A stretch of 64,000 bases of DNA from JBEVJK01 sp040510195. GTDB taxonomy: Bacteria; Pseudomonadota; Alphaproteobacteria; Rhizobiales; Rhizobiaceae. The notes below the pieces were generated by a model. That model had not been told where the DNA came from. It ran no database searches and saw nothing but the letters and a program-made list of their open reading frames with translations. Both the position numbers and the translations under genes were made by a program. The first letter of the stretch is position 1; each line of letters begins with the position of its first letter. Shown piece after piece: positions 41,512 to 50,603 of the stretch. The stretch is from contig JBEVJK010000082.1 of the NCBI GenBank assembly GCA_040510195.1, positions 1 through 64,000 on the forward strand. Direction: 5' to 3'.

Positions 41512-41823
41512 ATGCTGATCTGCCACTGCAACCTCATCACCGAGAAGGAGATCGAAGACACGATTGTCGGGCTTCTCGACCAGGATCCCTGGACGCTGGT
41601 CGTGCCCGCCAAGGTCTATCACGCGCTGCACAAGCGAGGTCGCTGTTGCGGCTGCTTCCCAAATGTGGTCGAAACGATCATTCGGGTCACCGAAAACTAT
41701 CACGCGCGTTCGGAGGCGAGCGGCGCGGACATCGTTTCACACCTCGACCGCGTCCGCGGACTGAGGACCCAATACGGGAGCAGAATCAATGAAAGGCGAA
41801 ATTCAGGTCATCGAGCGGCTTAA
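41512..41823 (+). CDS. bfd: Bacterioferritin-associated ferredoxin
   Basis: The protein is 103 aa. The [2Fe-2S] ligands are in LICHCNLIT (C-x-C) and GRCCGCF (C-x2-C), the Bfd/BFD-like fold. Bfd gives electrons to Bfr to release stored iron. The C-terminal 25 residues are longer than usual, and the gene overlaps bfr by 35 bp, so expression is coupled. Confidence 0.92.
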   Translation: MLICHCNLITEKEIEDTIVGLLDQDPWTLVVPAKVYHALHKRGRCCGCFPNVVETIIRVTENYHARSEASGADIVSHLDRVRGLRTQYGSRINERRNSGHRAA

Positions 41824-42274
41824 CGAGGCTCTGTTTCTGGAGCTCGGGGCGGTGAACCAATACTGGCTGCACTACCGCCTGCTCGAGGACTGGGGTTTCT
41901 TCAAGCTCGCCAAGAAGGAGCGCGAGGAATCGATCGAGGAAATGCATCACGCCGACAAGATCATCGAGCGGATCATCTTCCTGGAGGGTCATCCCAACCT
42001 GCAGACGGTCTCGCCCTTGCGGATCGGCCAGAACGTCCGCGAGGTGCTGGAGGCGGACCTCGCCGGCGAATACGACGCCCGCACGTCCTACAAGAAGTCG
42101 CGCGAGATCTGCCAGGAGCTCGGCGACTACGTGACGATGAACCTGTTCGAGGACCTGCTGAAGGACGAGGAGGGGCACATCGACTTCCTGGAGACACAGC
42201 TCGATCTGCTCGACTCGATCGGCGAGGAGCGCTACGGGCTCCTCAATGCGGCCTCCGCGAAGGACGCCGAGTAA
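41789..42274 (+). CDS. bfr: Bacterioferritin
   Basis: The protein is 161 aa, the normal length. Ferroxidase-centre residues Glu18, Glu51, His54 and the later Glu/His pair in DEEGHIDFLE are present, as is the heme ligand Met52 (EEMHHAD). Twenty-four subunits form a cage that oxidises and stores iron, with heme at dimer interfaces. Its position behind bfd and inside an imelysin operon suggests that iron import and storage are made together. Confidence 0.96.
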   Translation: MKGEIQVIERLNEALFLELGAVNQYWLHYRLLEDWGFFKLAKKEREESIEEMHHADKIIERIIFLEGHPNLQTVSPLRIGQNVREVLEADLAGEYDARTSYKKSREICQELGDYVTMNLFEDLLKDEEGHIDFLETQLDLLDSIGEERYGLLNAASAKDAE

Positions 42275-42285
42275 GGCCATGGCGG

Positions 42286-43851
42286 ATGCGGCGCGCGCCT
42301 GACCGACTGCGCCGCGCGCCTTTCCCCGGTCTTGCCGCCGCGCTGCTCGCTGCGGCGCTGGGCCCCGCCGTCCTCGCCGTCTCTTCCGCCGACGAGTCCC
42401 CCGGCCTTGTCTCCGCCCGCCAGGACCTGTCGGCCAAGGACCAGGCCCGGGTCGACCAGGTCACGCGGCCGACCACCGATTTCAAAGCACCGGAACCCTT
42501 CGAGACGCTGCAGGGCGGCGCCGCGACGTCGCGCAAACGGGTCAACCAGGACGCCTTCTCCCAGTCCTCCGCCAACCTGACCTTCGAGGAGGAAGGCACC
42601 TTCAAGCTCGGCAACGGCCTGTTCCGCAAGGTCTGGGTGTCGTCGCCGTCGTCGACGCAGGCCTCGGACGGGCTCGGGCCGCTGTTCAACGCCCGCGCCT
42701 GCCAGAGCTGCCATCTGAAGGATGGCCGCGGCCACCCGCCGGAGAACGGCGCCGACGCCACCTCCATGTTCCTGCGGCTGGCCCGGCAGGCCGAGACTGT
42801 GGAGGAGAAGACGGCGGTCGCCGCCAAGCAGGTGCTCAACCTGCCCGACCCGACCTATGGCAGCCAGCTCCAGGACCTTGCGGTCCCGGGCCTGCCGGGC
42901 GAAGGCAAGATGACGGTCGCCTACGAGGAACGTCCGGTGACGCTTGGCGACGGCAGCACCGTATCGCTGCGGGCTCCGACCTACGCCGTCGTCCGCCTCG
43001 CCTCCGGGCCGATGCATCCGGATACGACCTTGTCGCCCAGGGTGACGCCGCCGATGATCGGCCTCGGGCTGGTCGAGCAGATCCATCCGGCCGACATCCT
43101 GGCGAAGGCCGATCCACACGACCGCGACGGCGACGGCATCTCCGGCAAGGCGTCAGTCGTGCGAGACGCGGCAACCGGCGGACTGGCGCTCGGCCGGTTC
43201 GGCTGGAAAGCCTCCACCGCCTCGATCCGCCAGCAGACGGCGGAGGCCTTCGCCGGCGACATGGGGATCTCGACGCCCGAGATGCCCAAGCCGTGGGGCG
43301 ACTGCACCGAGGCGGAGACTGCCTGCCGCGCCTTGCCCACCGGCGTCCAGCCCCGCCTTGGGGATGCCGAAGCGCCGCCGCCCGTCATGGACCTTGTCAC
43401 CTTCTATGCCCGGAACCTCGCCGTCCCCGCACGCCGCGGCGCCGGCAAGCCCGAAGTGCTCGACGGCAAGCGGGTCTTCTACGGCCTCGGCTGCGTGTCC
43501 TGTCACACGCCGAAATACGTCACCCGCCGCGATGCGCCCGACAAGGCGCAGGCCTTCCAGCTCGTCTGGCCCTATTCGGATTTCCTGCTGCACGACATGG
43601 GCGAGGGCCTGGCCGACGGCCAGCAGGTGGGCGACGCCGACGGGCGCGAATGGCGCACCCCGCCGCTTTGGGGCATTGGGCTGACCGAGCGCGTCAACGG
43701 CCACACCTTCTTTCTGCACGACGGGCGCGCCCGCAACCTTACCGAGGCCATCCTCTGGCATGGCGGCGAGGCGACCAAGGCGCGCGACGGCTTTGCAGCG
43801 CTGCCGGCAAACGACCGCGGCGCGCTGATCGCCTTCCTGGAGTCCCTCTGA
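42286..43851 (+). CDS. Di-heme oxidoreductase (DUF1111)
   Basis: The protein is 521 aa with a signal peptide (about 12-31). Two c-type heme motifs, CQSCH (139-143) and CVSCH (403-407), lie in a di-heme peroxidase/MauG-like fold with VWPYSDFLLHDMGEGLAD near the C-terminus. It is probably a periplasmic electron-transfer partner in iron oxidation or reduction; it has been annotated as thiol oxidoreductase without strong proof. It is coupled to the next imelysin (TGATG). Confidence 0.9.
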   Translation: MRRAPDRLRRAPFPGLAAALLAAALGPAVLAVSSADESPGLVSARQDLSAKDQARVDQVTRPTTDFKAPEPFETLQGGAATSRKRVNQDAFSQSSANLTFEEEGTFKLGNGLFRKVWVSSPSSTQASDGLGPLFNARACQSCHLKDGRGHPPENGADATSMFLRLARQAETVEEKTAVAAKQVLNLPDPTYGSQLQDLAVPGLPGEGKMTVAYEERPVTLGDGSTVSLRAPTYAVVRLASGPMHPDTTLSPRVTPPMIGLGLVEQIHPADILAKADPHDRDGDGISGKASVVRDAATGGLALGRFGWKASTASIRQQTAEAFAGDMGISTPEMPKPWGDCTEAETACRALPTGVQPRLGDAEAPPPVMDLVTFYARNLAVPARRGAGKPEVLDGKRVFYGLGCVSCHTPKYVTRRDAPDKAQAFQLVWPYSDFLLHDMGEGLADGQQVGDADGREWRTPPLWGIGLTERVNGHTFFLHDGRARNLTEAILWHGGEATKARDGFAALPANDRGALIAFLESL

Positions 43852-44930
43852 TGCCCACGATCCGCTGCCTCCTCGCCGCCGCGCTGCTCGTCCTCGGAGC
43901 GGCCTGGCCATCCGCCGCGTCGGCGTCGCCGCAACAGGTCGTGCAGCAGGCCGTCGACGGGTTCATCCGTCCCGGCTATCAGCGCTTCCACGCCGCCGCC
44001 TCCGCCCTCTCGGAGGCCGTGGGCCGGCTTTGTGATGCCCCGTCCGGCGAGCGCCTGGCCGGCGCGCGCTCCGCCTTCGCCGACGCGGTCGCGGCCTGGA
44101 GCGCCATCGAGATCGTCCGTTTCGGTCCCGTCACCGAGGAGAACCGCCTGGAGCGCGTGCTCTACTGGCCCGACCGCAAGGGCCTGGGGCTGAAGCAGGT
44201 CCAAGCGGCGCTGGCGAGCCAGGACGCCACCGCCGCGGACCCCGCGACGCTGGCTGGAAAGAGCGTCGCCATGCAGGGTCTTGGTGCGCTGGAGTTCGTG
44301 CTCTTCGGCACCGGCGCCGACGTGCTGGCGGCAACGGGCGACGGCTTCCGGTGCCGCTACGGTGCAGCGATCGCCGCGAACCTCGATGCCATCGCCGCTG
44401 CGCTCCAGGACGAATGGCAGGCGCCCGACGGCTTCGCCGCGCGCTGGACCGCGCCGGGGCCTGAAAATCCGCTCTACCGGGACCAGCAGGAGGCGCTCAC
44501 CGAGCTTCTCGAAGTGTTCGTCAACGGCCTGGAGCTCGTCCGCGACCAGCGGCTGGGCGGCTTCCTCGCCGAGAAAGCGGCGGACGATCGGCCCAAGCAG
44601 GCGCTGCTCTGGCGCTCGGCGCTGACCGCGGACGCGCTGGCCGCCAATGTGGCCGGCCTCCAGGCGCTCTTCGACGCCTCCCGCCTGGCCGACGAGCTGT
44701 CGGCGGAGACGCGCTGGATCGGCGGCTCCATCGATTTCGAGTTCGCCAACGCCGCCGACGCCGCCAAGGGCGCCAAAGGGCCGATCGCCGAGGTGCTCGC
44801 CGATCCCCGGCGGCGCTCCAAGCTCGCCTATTTCGGCATCGTCACGTCGAGCCTTTCGGAGCAGTTCGGCGGCCGGCTGTCGACCGAGCTCGGCCTGACG
44901 GCCGGCTTTTCCTCGCTGGACGGCGACTGA
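43851..44930 (+). CDS. Second imelysin family protein
   Basis: The protein is 359 aa and starts inside the previous stop. It has a signal peptide (IRCLLAAALLVLGAAWPSAASA-S) and imelysin pattern AWSAIEIVRFGPVTEENRLE, YWPDRKG, GLGALEFVLFG and TRWIGGSIDFEF. The canonical GxHxxE is replaced by GLGALE, so the metal-binding site differs from the first imelysin. The pair may divide binding and delivery roles. Confidence 0.88.
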   Translation: MPTIRCLLAAALLVLGAAWPSAASASPQQVVQQAVDGFIRPGYQRFHAAASALSEAVGRLCDAPSGERLAGARSAFADAVAAWSAIEIVRFGPVTEENRLERVLYWPDRKGLGLKQVQAALASQDATAADPATLAGKSVAMQGLGALEFVLFGTGADVLAATGDGFRCRYGAAIAANLDAIAAALQDEWQAPDGFAARWTAPGPENPLYRDQQEALTELLEVFVNGLELVRDQRLGGFLAEKAADDRPKQALLWRSALTADALAANVAGLQALFDASRLADELSAETRWIGGSIDFEFANAADAAKGAKGPIAEVLADPRRRSKLAYFGIVTSSLSEQFGGRLSTELGLTAGFSSLDGD

Positions 44931-44931
44931 C

Positions 44932-46035
44932 ATGCGGCCGATCGACCGACGGCGATTCCTGAAGGCGGCGGGCGCCGGCTTCGCCGCGGCCCTGGCGCCG
45001 GCGGCCCGCGCCGCGGTCGAGGAGGCGGATGCCGTCTTCGCCACCGCGTTCCAGCGTCGCGACGGCGCCTATGGCGTGGCGCTTCTCTCCGAGGCGGGCA
45101 AGATGCTGTTCGCTGTCGACCTGCCCGAGCGCGGCCACGACATCGCCTTCGACCCCGTGCACCGGAAGGCCGTCGCCTTCGCCCGCCGGCCAGGCACCTT
45201 CGCCGTCGTCTTCGACCATGCGGCCGACAAGCCGCCGCTCACCATCATGAGCGTCGAGGGAAGGCATTTCTTCGGCCACGGAGTGTTCTCGCCCGACGGG
45301 CGCCTGCTCTACGCGACCGAGAACGACTTCGAGGCCGCCGCGGGGATGATCGGCGTCTACGACGCCACCGACGGCTTTCGCCGCCTGGGCGAGTTCCCGA
45401 CCCGCGGCATGGACCCTCACGAGCTGCTGCTGATGCCGGACGGACGCACACTCGCGGTCGCCAATGGCGGCATCGAGACGCATCCCGATTTCGGCCGCGC
45501 CAAGCTCAATCTGTCGACCATGAAGCCGTCCCTGGTCTTCCTCGACCGCGAGACCGGGGGGCTGATCGAGAAGCATGCGCTTGCCCCCGCCCTTCACCAG
45601 CTGTCCATCCGCCATATGGACCTGGACGCCGCCGGCACGGTCTGGTTCGGCTGCCAGTACGAGGGACCGGCTGGCGACCGGCCGCCGCTGGTCGGCCGCG
45701 CCCGCCCCGGCGAGGAGGTAGCCCTGCTCGACCTCCCCCCCGAGGTGCTCGCCGGCTTGCGCAACTATATCGGCTCGGTCGCCGCCAACCCGGCTGCCGG
45801 AACGGTCGCCGTCTCCTCGCCGCAGGGCAACAGCCTGGCGGTCATCGACGTCGCGGACGGCAAGGTGCGGGCCACCCGCGCGCTGAGCGAGGTGTGCGGC
45901 CTGGCGCCCGACGGCGGCGCCTTCCTGGCGACCTCCGGCACTGGCACGGTGCTGGCGCCGTCCGGCGCCCGCGCCGAGGTTCCCGACATCGCCTGGGACA
46001 ACCATCTTCTGCGCATCGACCGCTGGCCTGGCTAG
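44932..46035 (+). CDS. DUF1513 protein, Tat-exported
   Basis: The protein is 367 aa with a twin-arginine signal RRRFLKAAGAGFAAAL at the start. The rest is a beta-propeller-like DUF1513: GHDIAFDPVHRKAVAFARRP, HFFGHGVFSPDGRLLYATEN, GMDPHELLLMPDGRTLAVANGG. Tat export suggests a folded or cofactor-containing periplasmic protein. This gene regularly ends imelysin/di-heme operons. It starts 1 bp after the imelysin stop. Confidence 0.9.
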   Translation: MRPIDRRRFLKAAGAGFAAALAPAARAAVEEADAVFATAFQRRDGAYGVALLSEAGKMLFAVDLPERGHDIAFDPVHRKAVAFARRPGTFAVVFDHAADKPPLTIMSVEGRHFFGHGVFSPDGRLLYATENDFEAAAGMIGVYDATDGFRRLGEFPTRGMDPHELLLMPDGRTLAVANGGIETHPDFGRAKLNLSTMKPSLVFLDRETGGLIEKHALAPALHQLSIRHMDLDAAGTVWFGCQYEGPAGDRPPLVGRARPGEEVALLDLPPEVLAGLRNYIGSVAANPAAGTVAVSSPQGNSLAVIDVADGKVRATRALSEVCGLAPDGGAFLATSGTGTVLAPSGARAEVPDIAWDNHLLRIDRWPG

Positions 46036-46044
46036 GCGCGGGCG

Positions 46045-47850
46045 TCAGTCGCCCATCTTGAGCGCCTGGATGAAGGCCTCCTGCGGAATGTCGACCTTGC
46101 CGAACTGGCGCATCCGCTTTTTGCCTTCCTTCTGCTTCTCCAGCAGCTTCCGCTTGCGGGTGACGTCGCCGCCATAGCATTTCGCCGTCACGTCCTTGCG
46201 CAGCGCGGAAATCGTCTCGCGGGCGATCACCGTGCCGCCGATCGCCGCCTGCAGCGGGATCTTGAACATGTGCTTGGGGATCAGGTCCTTGAGCTTCTCC
46301 ACCATGTCCCGGCCGCGCTTCTCCGCGGCGCCGCGGTGCACCATCATCGACAGCGCATCCACCGGCTCGCCATTCACCAGCAACGTCATCTTCACCAGAT
46401 TGCCTTCCCGGTAGTCGGTGAGGTGGTAGTCGAACGAGGCATATCCCTTGGAGATCGACTTTAGGCGGTCGTAGAAGTCGAACACAACTTCGTTCAACGG
46501 CAGGTCGTAGATCAGCATCGCTCTTTTGCCGACATAGGACAGGTCGACCTGTACCCCGCGGCGGTCCTGGCACAGCTTGAGGATGGCGCCGAGAAAGTCG
46601 TCCGGCGTCAGGATCGTGGCGCGGATCCATGGCTCCTCGATATGGTCTATCCTGACCAAATCGGGCATGTCGGCGGGATTGTGCAATTCGCGCATCGAGC
46701 CGTCGGTCATGTGCAGGCGGTAGACGACGGACGGCGCCGTTGCGATCAGGTCGAGGTCGAACTCCCGCTCCAGCCGCTCCTGGACGATCTCCAGGTGCAG
46801 CAGGCCGAGGAAGCCGCAGCGAAAGCCGAAGCCCAGCGCCGCCGACGTCTCCATCTCGAAGGAGAATGAGGCGTCGTTCAGCCTGAGCCTGCCCATTGCC
46901 GCCCTGAGGTCTTCGAAATCCGCGGCGTCGACGGGGAACAGCCCGCAGAAGACGACTGGCTGCGCCGGCTTGAAGCCGGGCAGGGCGGTCTCCGTCGGCC
47001 GCCTGTCGTCGGTGATGGTGTCTCCGACGCGGGTGTCCGCGACCTCCTTGATCGAGGCGGTGATGAAACCGAACTCGCCCGGGCCGAGCTCTTCCACCGC
47101 CAGCATCTTGGGCGTGAAGACGCCCGTCCGCTCGACGGAATAGCGCGCGCCGGTGCCCATCATGCGGATCGTCTGGCCCTTTTTCAGCCGCCCGTCGATG
47201 ATGCGCACCAGCACGATCACGCCAAGATAGGCGTCGTACCAGCTGTCGACCAGCATCGCCTTGAGCGGCTTTTCGGCATTTCCCTCGCGCGGCGGCGGCA
47301 GCTGGTGCACGATCGCCTCCAGCACGCCCTCGATGCCGAGCCCTGTCTTGGCCGAGATCAGCACCGCCTGCGAGGCGTCGAGCCCGATCACCTCCTCCAC
47401 CTGCTCGCGGATGCGGTCCGGCTCCGCGGCCGGCAGGTCGATCTTGTTCAGCACCACCACGATTTCGTGGTTGTTGTCGATCGCCTGGTAGACGTTGGCG
47501 AGCGTTTGCGCTTCCACCCCCTGCGAGGCGTCGACCACCAGCAGCGAGCCCTCGCAGGCAGCCAGCGAGCGCGACACCTCGTAGGCGAAGTCGACATGGC
47601 CGGGCGTGTCGATGAGGTTCAGCACGTAGTCTTCGCCGTTCTTGGCGCGGTAGTTGAGGCGCACGGTCTGCGCCTTGATGGTGATGCCGCGCTCCCGCTC
47701 GATGTCCATCGAATCGAGCACCTGGTCCTTCATCTCGCGCGTATCGAGCCCGCCCGTGGTCTGGATCAGCCGGTCGGCCAGCGTCGACTTGCCGTGGTCG
47801 ATATGCGCCACGATGGAGAAGTTGCGGATGTGGTCGAGCGGGGTCGTCAT
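46045..47850 (-). CDS. lepA: Elongation factor 4 (back-translocating GTPase)
   Basis: The protein is 601 aa from the ATG at 47850. It is a translational GTPase with G1 AHIDHGKSTL, G2 RGITIKAQ, G3 DTPGH, G4 NKID and G5 SAKTG, followed by EF-G-like domains and the LepA-specific C-terminal region (KHMFKIPLQAAIGGTVIARE, KCYGGDVTRKRKLLEKQKEG). It acts on stalled ribosomes. It is convergent with the iron operon, 9 bp apart. Confidence 0.98.
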   Translation of the reverse strand: MTTPLDHIRNFSIVAHIDHGKSTLADRLIQTTGGLDTREMKDQVLDSMDIERERGITIKAQTVRLNYRAKNGEDYVLNLIDTPGHVDFAYEVSRSLAACEGSLLVVDASQGVEAQTLANVYQAIDNNHEIVVVLNKIDLPAAEPDRIREQVEEVIGLDASQAVLISAKTGLGIEGVLEAIVHQLPPPREGNAEKPLKAMLVDSWYDAYLGVIVLVRIIDGRLKKGQTIRMMGTGARYSVERTGVFTPKMLAVEELGPGEFGFITASIKEVADTRVGDTITDDRRPTETALPGFKPAQPVVFCGLFPVDAADFEDLRAAMGRLRLNDASFSFEMETSAALGFGFRCGFLGLLHLEIVQERLEREFDLDLIATAPSVVYRLHMTDGSMRELHNPADMPDLVRIDHIEEPWIRATILTPDDFLGAILKLCQDRRGVQVDLSYVGKRAMLIYDLPLNEVVFDFYDRLKSISKGYASFDYHLTDYREGNLVKMTLLVNGEPVDALSMMVHRGAAEKRGRDMVEKLKDLIPKHMFKIPLQAAIGGTVIARETISALRKDVTAKCYGGDVTRKRKLLEKQKEGKKRMRQFGKVDIPQEAFIQALKMGD

Positions 47851-47932
47851 GGTGGCGGGGGCTTTAGCAGGCGGGTCCGCCTTCCACAAGCGGAGCCGCA
47901 GCGCCGCCGCGCTGCGCCGGCTGGCGGCGGTG

Positions 47933-49273
47933 TCAGCCGCTGGCGAAGTCGACGAGCAGCTTGACGTTAAGCGCGGCGATCGCCACGGCGATCAGGCCGG
48001 CCAGCGCGATCAGCCAGCGCGGCGCCACCATCTCGCCCATCTTCGTGCGGTCGGCGGTGAACATCACCAGCGGAAAGACGGCGAAGGAGAGCTGCAGCGA
48101 CAGCACCACCTGGGTGAGGATCAGCAGCTGGGCGGTTCCGCTTTCGCCGTACCAGATGGTGACGATCGACGCCGGCACGATGGCGATGGCCCGCGTGATC
48201 AGCCGGCGCAGCCAGGGCGGCAGCCGGATCTCCAGGAAGCCTTCCATCACGATCTGCCCGGCAAGCGTCGCAGTGACCGTCGAGTTGATTCCGCAGCAGA
48301 GCAGCGCGATGCCGAACAGCGTCGGCGCGATCGCCAGTCCGAGCAGCGGTGCCAGCAGCGAATGCGCCTCGCCGAGCTCGGCGACCTCGGTGCTGCCGGT
48401 GGCGTGGAATGTCGCCGCCGCCAGGATGAGGATGGAGGCGTTGATGAGCAGCGCGAACATCAACGCCACGGTGGAATCGATGGTGGCGAAGCGCAGCGCG
48501 TCGCGCCGGTCGGACAGCGCGCCGCCATAGGCGCGCGTCTGCACGATGCCGGAATGCAGATAGAGGTTATGCGGCATCACGGTGGCCCCGAGGATGCCGA
48601 GCGCCAGATAGAGCATCTCCGGGTTGGTGACGATCTCGGTGGTCGGCGCAAAGCCGCGCACCACAGCCCCCCAGTCGGGATCGGCCAGCGCGATCTGGAT
48701 GCCGAAGCACACGGCGATGACGCCGAGCAGCGTGATGATCAGCGCTTCCACCCAGCGGAACCCAAGCTTCTGCAGGTAGAGGATCAGGAACACGTCGAGC
48801 GCGGTGATGATGACGCCGATCTCGAGCGGAATGCCGAAGATCAGGTTGAGGCCGATCGCCGTGCCGATCACCTCGGCGATGTCGGTGGCGATGATTGCCA
48901 CCTCCGCCAGCAGCCAGAGCCCGAGGGCCACCGGCTTCGGGAATGCGTCGCGGCAGGCTTGCGCCAGATCGCGGCCCGATGCGATGGCCAGGCGTGCGCA
49001 CAGCGATTGCAGGATGATCGCCATGATGTTGGAGACCAGCGCCACCACCAAAAGCGTGTAGCCGAAGCGCGATCCGCCGGCGAGCGACGTCGCCCAGTTG
49101 CCCGGGTCCATATAGCCGACGGCGACCAGGTAGCCGGGGCCGACGAAGGCCGCGGCACGCCTCCATGTCGGCCCCGAACGGGTGACCGCCACCGTCCTGT
49201 AGACATCCGAGAGCGAAGCTTCGCCCCTCAGGCGGCGCCACCCCGAGTCGATCCGTCCGGCCAGCTGATCCAC
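47933..49273 (-). CDS. mntH: Manganese transporter, Nramp family
   Basis: The protein is 446 aa from the GTG at 49273, chosen because GGAAGAG lies six bases upstream; TTG (49300) and GTG (49294) are less likely because they overlap the operator. It has eleven helices with the metal-binding motifs YMDPGNWATSL (helix 1) and ATVMPHNLYLHS (helix 6), and GINSTVTATLAGQIVMEGF. It imports Mn(II) with protons. The start choice is moderately sure. Confidence 0.94.
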   Translation of the reverse strand: MDQLAGRIDSGWRRLRGEASLSDVYRTVAVTRSGPTWRRAAAFVGPGYLVAVGYMDPGNWATSLAGGSRFGYTLLVVALVSNIMAIILQSLCARLAIASGRDLAQACRDAFPKPVALGLWLLAEVAIIATDIAEVIGTAIGLNLIFGIPLEIGVIITALDVFLILYLQKLGFRWVEALIITLLGVIAVCFGIQIALADPDWGAVVRGFAPTTEIVTNPEMLYLALGILGATVMPHNLYLHSGIVQTRAYGGALSDRRDALRFATIDSTVALMFALLINASILILAAATFHATGSTEVAELGEAHSLLAPLLGLAIAPTLFGIALLCCGINSTVTATLAGQIVMEGFLEIRLPPWLRRLITRAIAIVPASIVTIWYGESGTAQLLILTQVVLSLQLSFAVFPLVMFTADRTKMGEMVAPRWLIALAGLIAVAIAALNVKLLVDFASG

Positions 49274-49294
49274 GTTCTGCTCTTCCAATCGCAC

Positions 49295-49337
49295 TTGCAA
49301 CTCATTTGCAAATAACCCATCGCTTGCCGGTTTGCAA
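49295..49337. promoter_or_regulatory. Probable manganese-responsive (Mur) operator of mntH
   Basis: Three TTGCAA elements (49295-49300, 49306-49311, 49332-49337) lie directly upstream of mntH. The palindromes ATTTGCAAAT and TTGCAA-N5-TTGCAA are formed by the first two. Such AT-rich TGCAA repeats resemble Mur-responsive sequences of rhizobial Mn transporters; my memory of the exact consensus is approximate. Confidence 0.55.
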
Positions 49338-49523
49338 GAGGCTGCATGGGCGGGCGCCGCATCGTAACGAAGTCGGATGGATTTTCCACTGGGCTCCCGA
49401 CAGCGCTGTCAACCCCGACCGAGCCTGCCCGCAGCGAGCCCTTCCGCCCCGCCTCGCTTGACGCTGCGCGCGCTTTCCGGAACAAGGCGCAGACAGGGTC
49501 TGCTCGGCACAGGAGGGTCAGGC

Positions 49524-49862
49524 GTGACAGGAACGGGCATGGTGCAGCTGGCCGCCTCGACGGTCGTTTTCCTGCTGGCCGCCAGTGCCGCCAAGGCCTG
49601 GACGATGGCCCCGAACCTGTGGCGGATGCTTCTGGTGCTGGCGCTCTATTCCGTCGGCAACCTGATCATGCTGCGGCTGATTCGCGATTTCGGCATGGGC
49701 CTGGCACTCAGCCTGTCGGGCGTCATCCAGCTGCTGGCGGTAAACGTCATCGCCTTCGCCGTCTACCGCGAGCACATCAACCTTCTGCAGGGGGTCGGCC
49801 TGGTGCTGGCAGTGGTCGCGGTTGCCTTGATCACCCTCGGTCCCTATCTCAGCACCCGATAG
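49524..49862 (+). CDS. Small four-helix membrane protein (SMR/EamA-like)
   Basis: The protein is 112 aa from the GTG at 49524, with AGGAGG upstream. There are four hydrophobic segments: AASTVVFLLAASAAKAW, LLVLALYSVGNLIMLRL, LSLSGVIQLLAVNVIAFAVY and GLVLAVVAVALITLGPY. The layout and length match small multidrug-resistance or EamA-like half-transporters. The conserved membrane Glu of SMR helix 1 is not present, so drug export is doubtful. Confidence 0.7.
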   Translation: MTGTGMVQLAASTVVFLLAASAAKAWTMAPNLWRMLLVLALYSVGNLIMLRLIRDFGMGLALSLSGVIQLLAVNVIAFAVYREHINLLQGVGLVLAVVAVALITLGPYLSTR

Positions 49863-49880
49863 GCAGGTAGAGACAGGGCG

Positions 49881-50588
49881 ATGCAAGCCAAGGACTTCGC
49901 GATCTGGCGCCGCGTCGAGTTCAATGTCCTCATGGCCGGCCTGGTGATTGCGGGCGGGCTATGGGGCTTCGTCGAGCTCCTCGGGATTGCCCGCGACACG
50001 TCGGCCCACGCCTTCGACACCGAGATCCTGCTCTTTTTTCGCACGCCCGGCGATCCCGCCGATCCGATCGGCCCCGTCTGGCTGGAGGAGGCGATGCGTG
50101 ATCTGACGGCACTGGGATCGACCAGCGTCCTGGTTTTCGCGGTCGCCATCTCGATCGTCTACCTGCTGCTGGCGGGTCGGCCGTCGCTCGCTCTGTTCAT
50201 CCTGGTCGCGGTTGTCGGCGGCCAGGTCCTGTCGAGCGTGCTCAAGCTGGGCATCGAGCGTCCGCGGCCCGAGCTCGTGCCGCATCTCGCCCAGGTCTAC
50301 ACGCTGAGCTTCCCGAGCGGCCACGCCATGCTGTCGGCCGTCACCTATCTGACGCTCGGCTCGCTGCTGGCTCGTGCCATGCCGAGTCGCATCCTCAAGG
50401 TCTATGTGATGGCAGTCGCAGTGCTGGCGACGCTGCTGGTCGGCGTCAGCCGGGTGTATCTCGGCGTTCATTGGCCGTCGGACGTACTGGCAGGCTGGTG
50501 CGCCGGCTCGGCCTGGGCGATGCTCTGCTGGCTTGTCTCGCGCCGGCTCCTGGAGGGCCCCTCCGCTGTCCGCGCCAACGGTCCTTGA
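49881..50588 (+). CDS. PAP2 family membrane phosphatase
   Basis: The protein is 235 aa, with five to six helices and the three phosphatase motifs: KLGIERPRP, SFPSGHA and SRVYLGVHWPSD. It should dephosphorylate a lipid phosphate such as phosphatidate or undecaprenyl pyrophosphate at the periplasmic face. It is 18 bp after the SMR-like gene and probably in the same transcript. Confidence 0.92.
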   Translation: MQAKDFAIWRRVEFNVLMAGLVIAGGLWGFVELLGIARDTSAHAFDTEILLFFRTPGDPADPIGPVWLEEAMRDLTALGSTSVLVFAVAISIVYLLLAGRPSLALFILVAVVGGQVLSSVLKLGIERPRPELVPHLAQVYTLSFPSGHAMLSAVTYLTLGSLLARAMPSRILKVYVMAVAVLATLLVGVSRVYLGVHWPSDVLAGWCAGSAWAMLCWLVSRRLLEGPSAVRANGP

Positions 50589-50603
50589 CCGTCTTCGACA
50601 GGC

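Noticed and set aside
47654..49315. 553-aa plus-strand frame
   Set aside because: Antisense of mntH and lepA; Arg/His/Gln/Asp-rich artefact.
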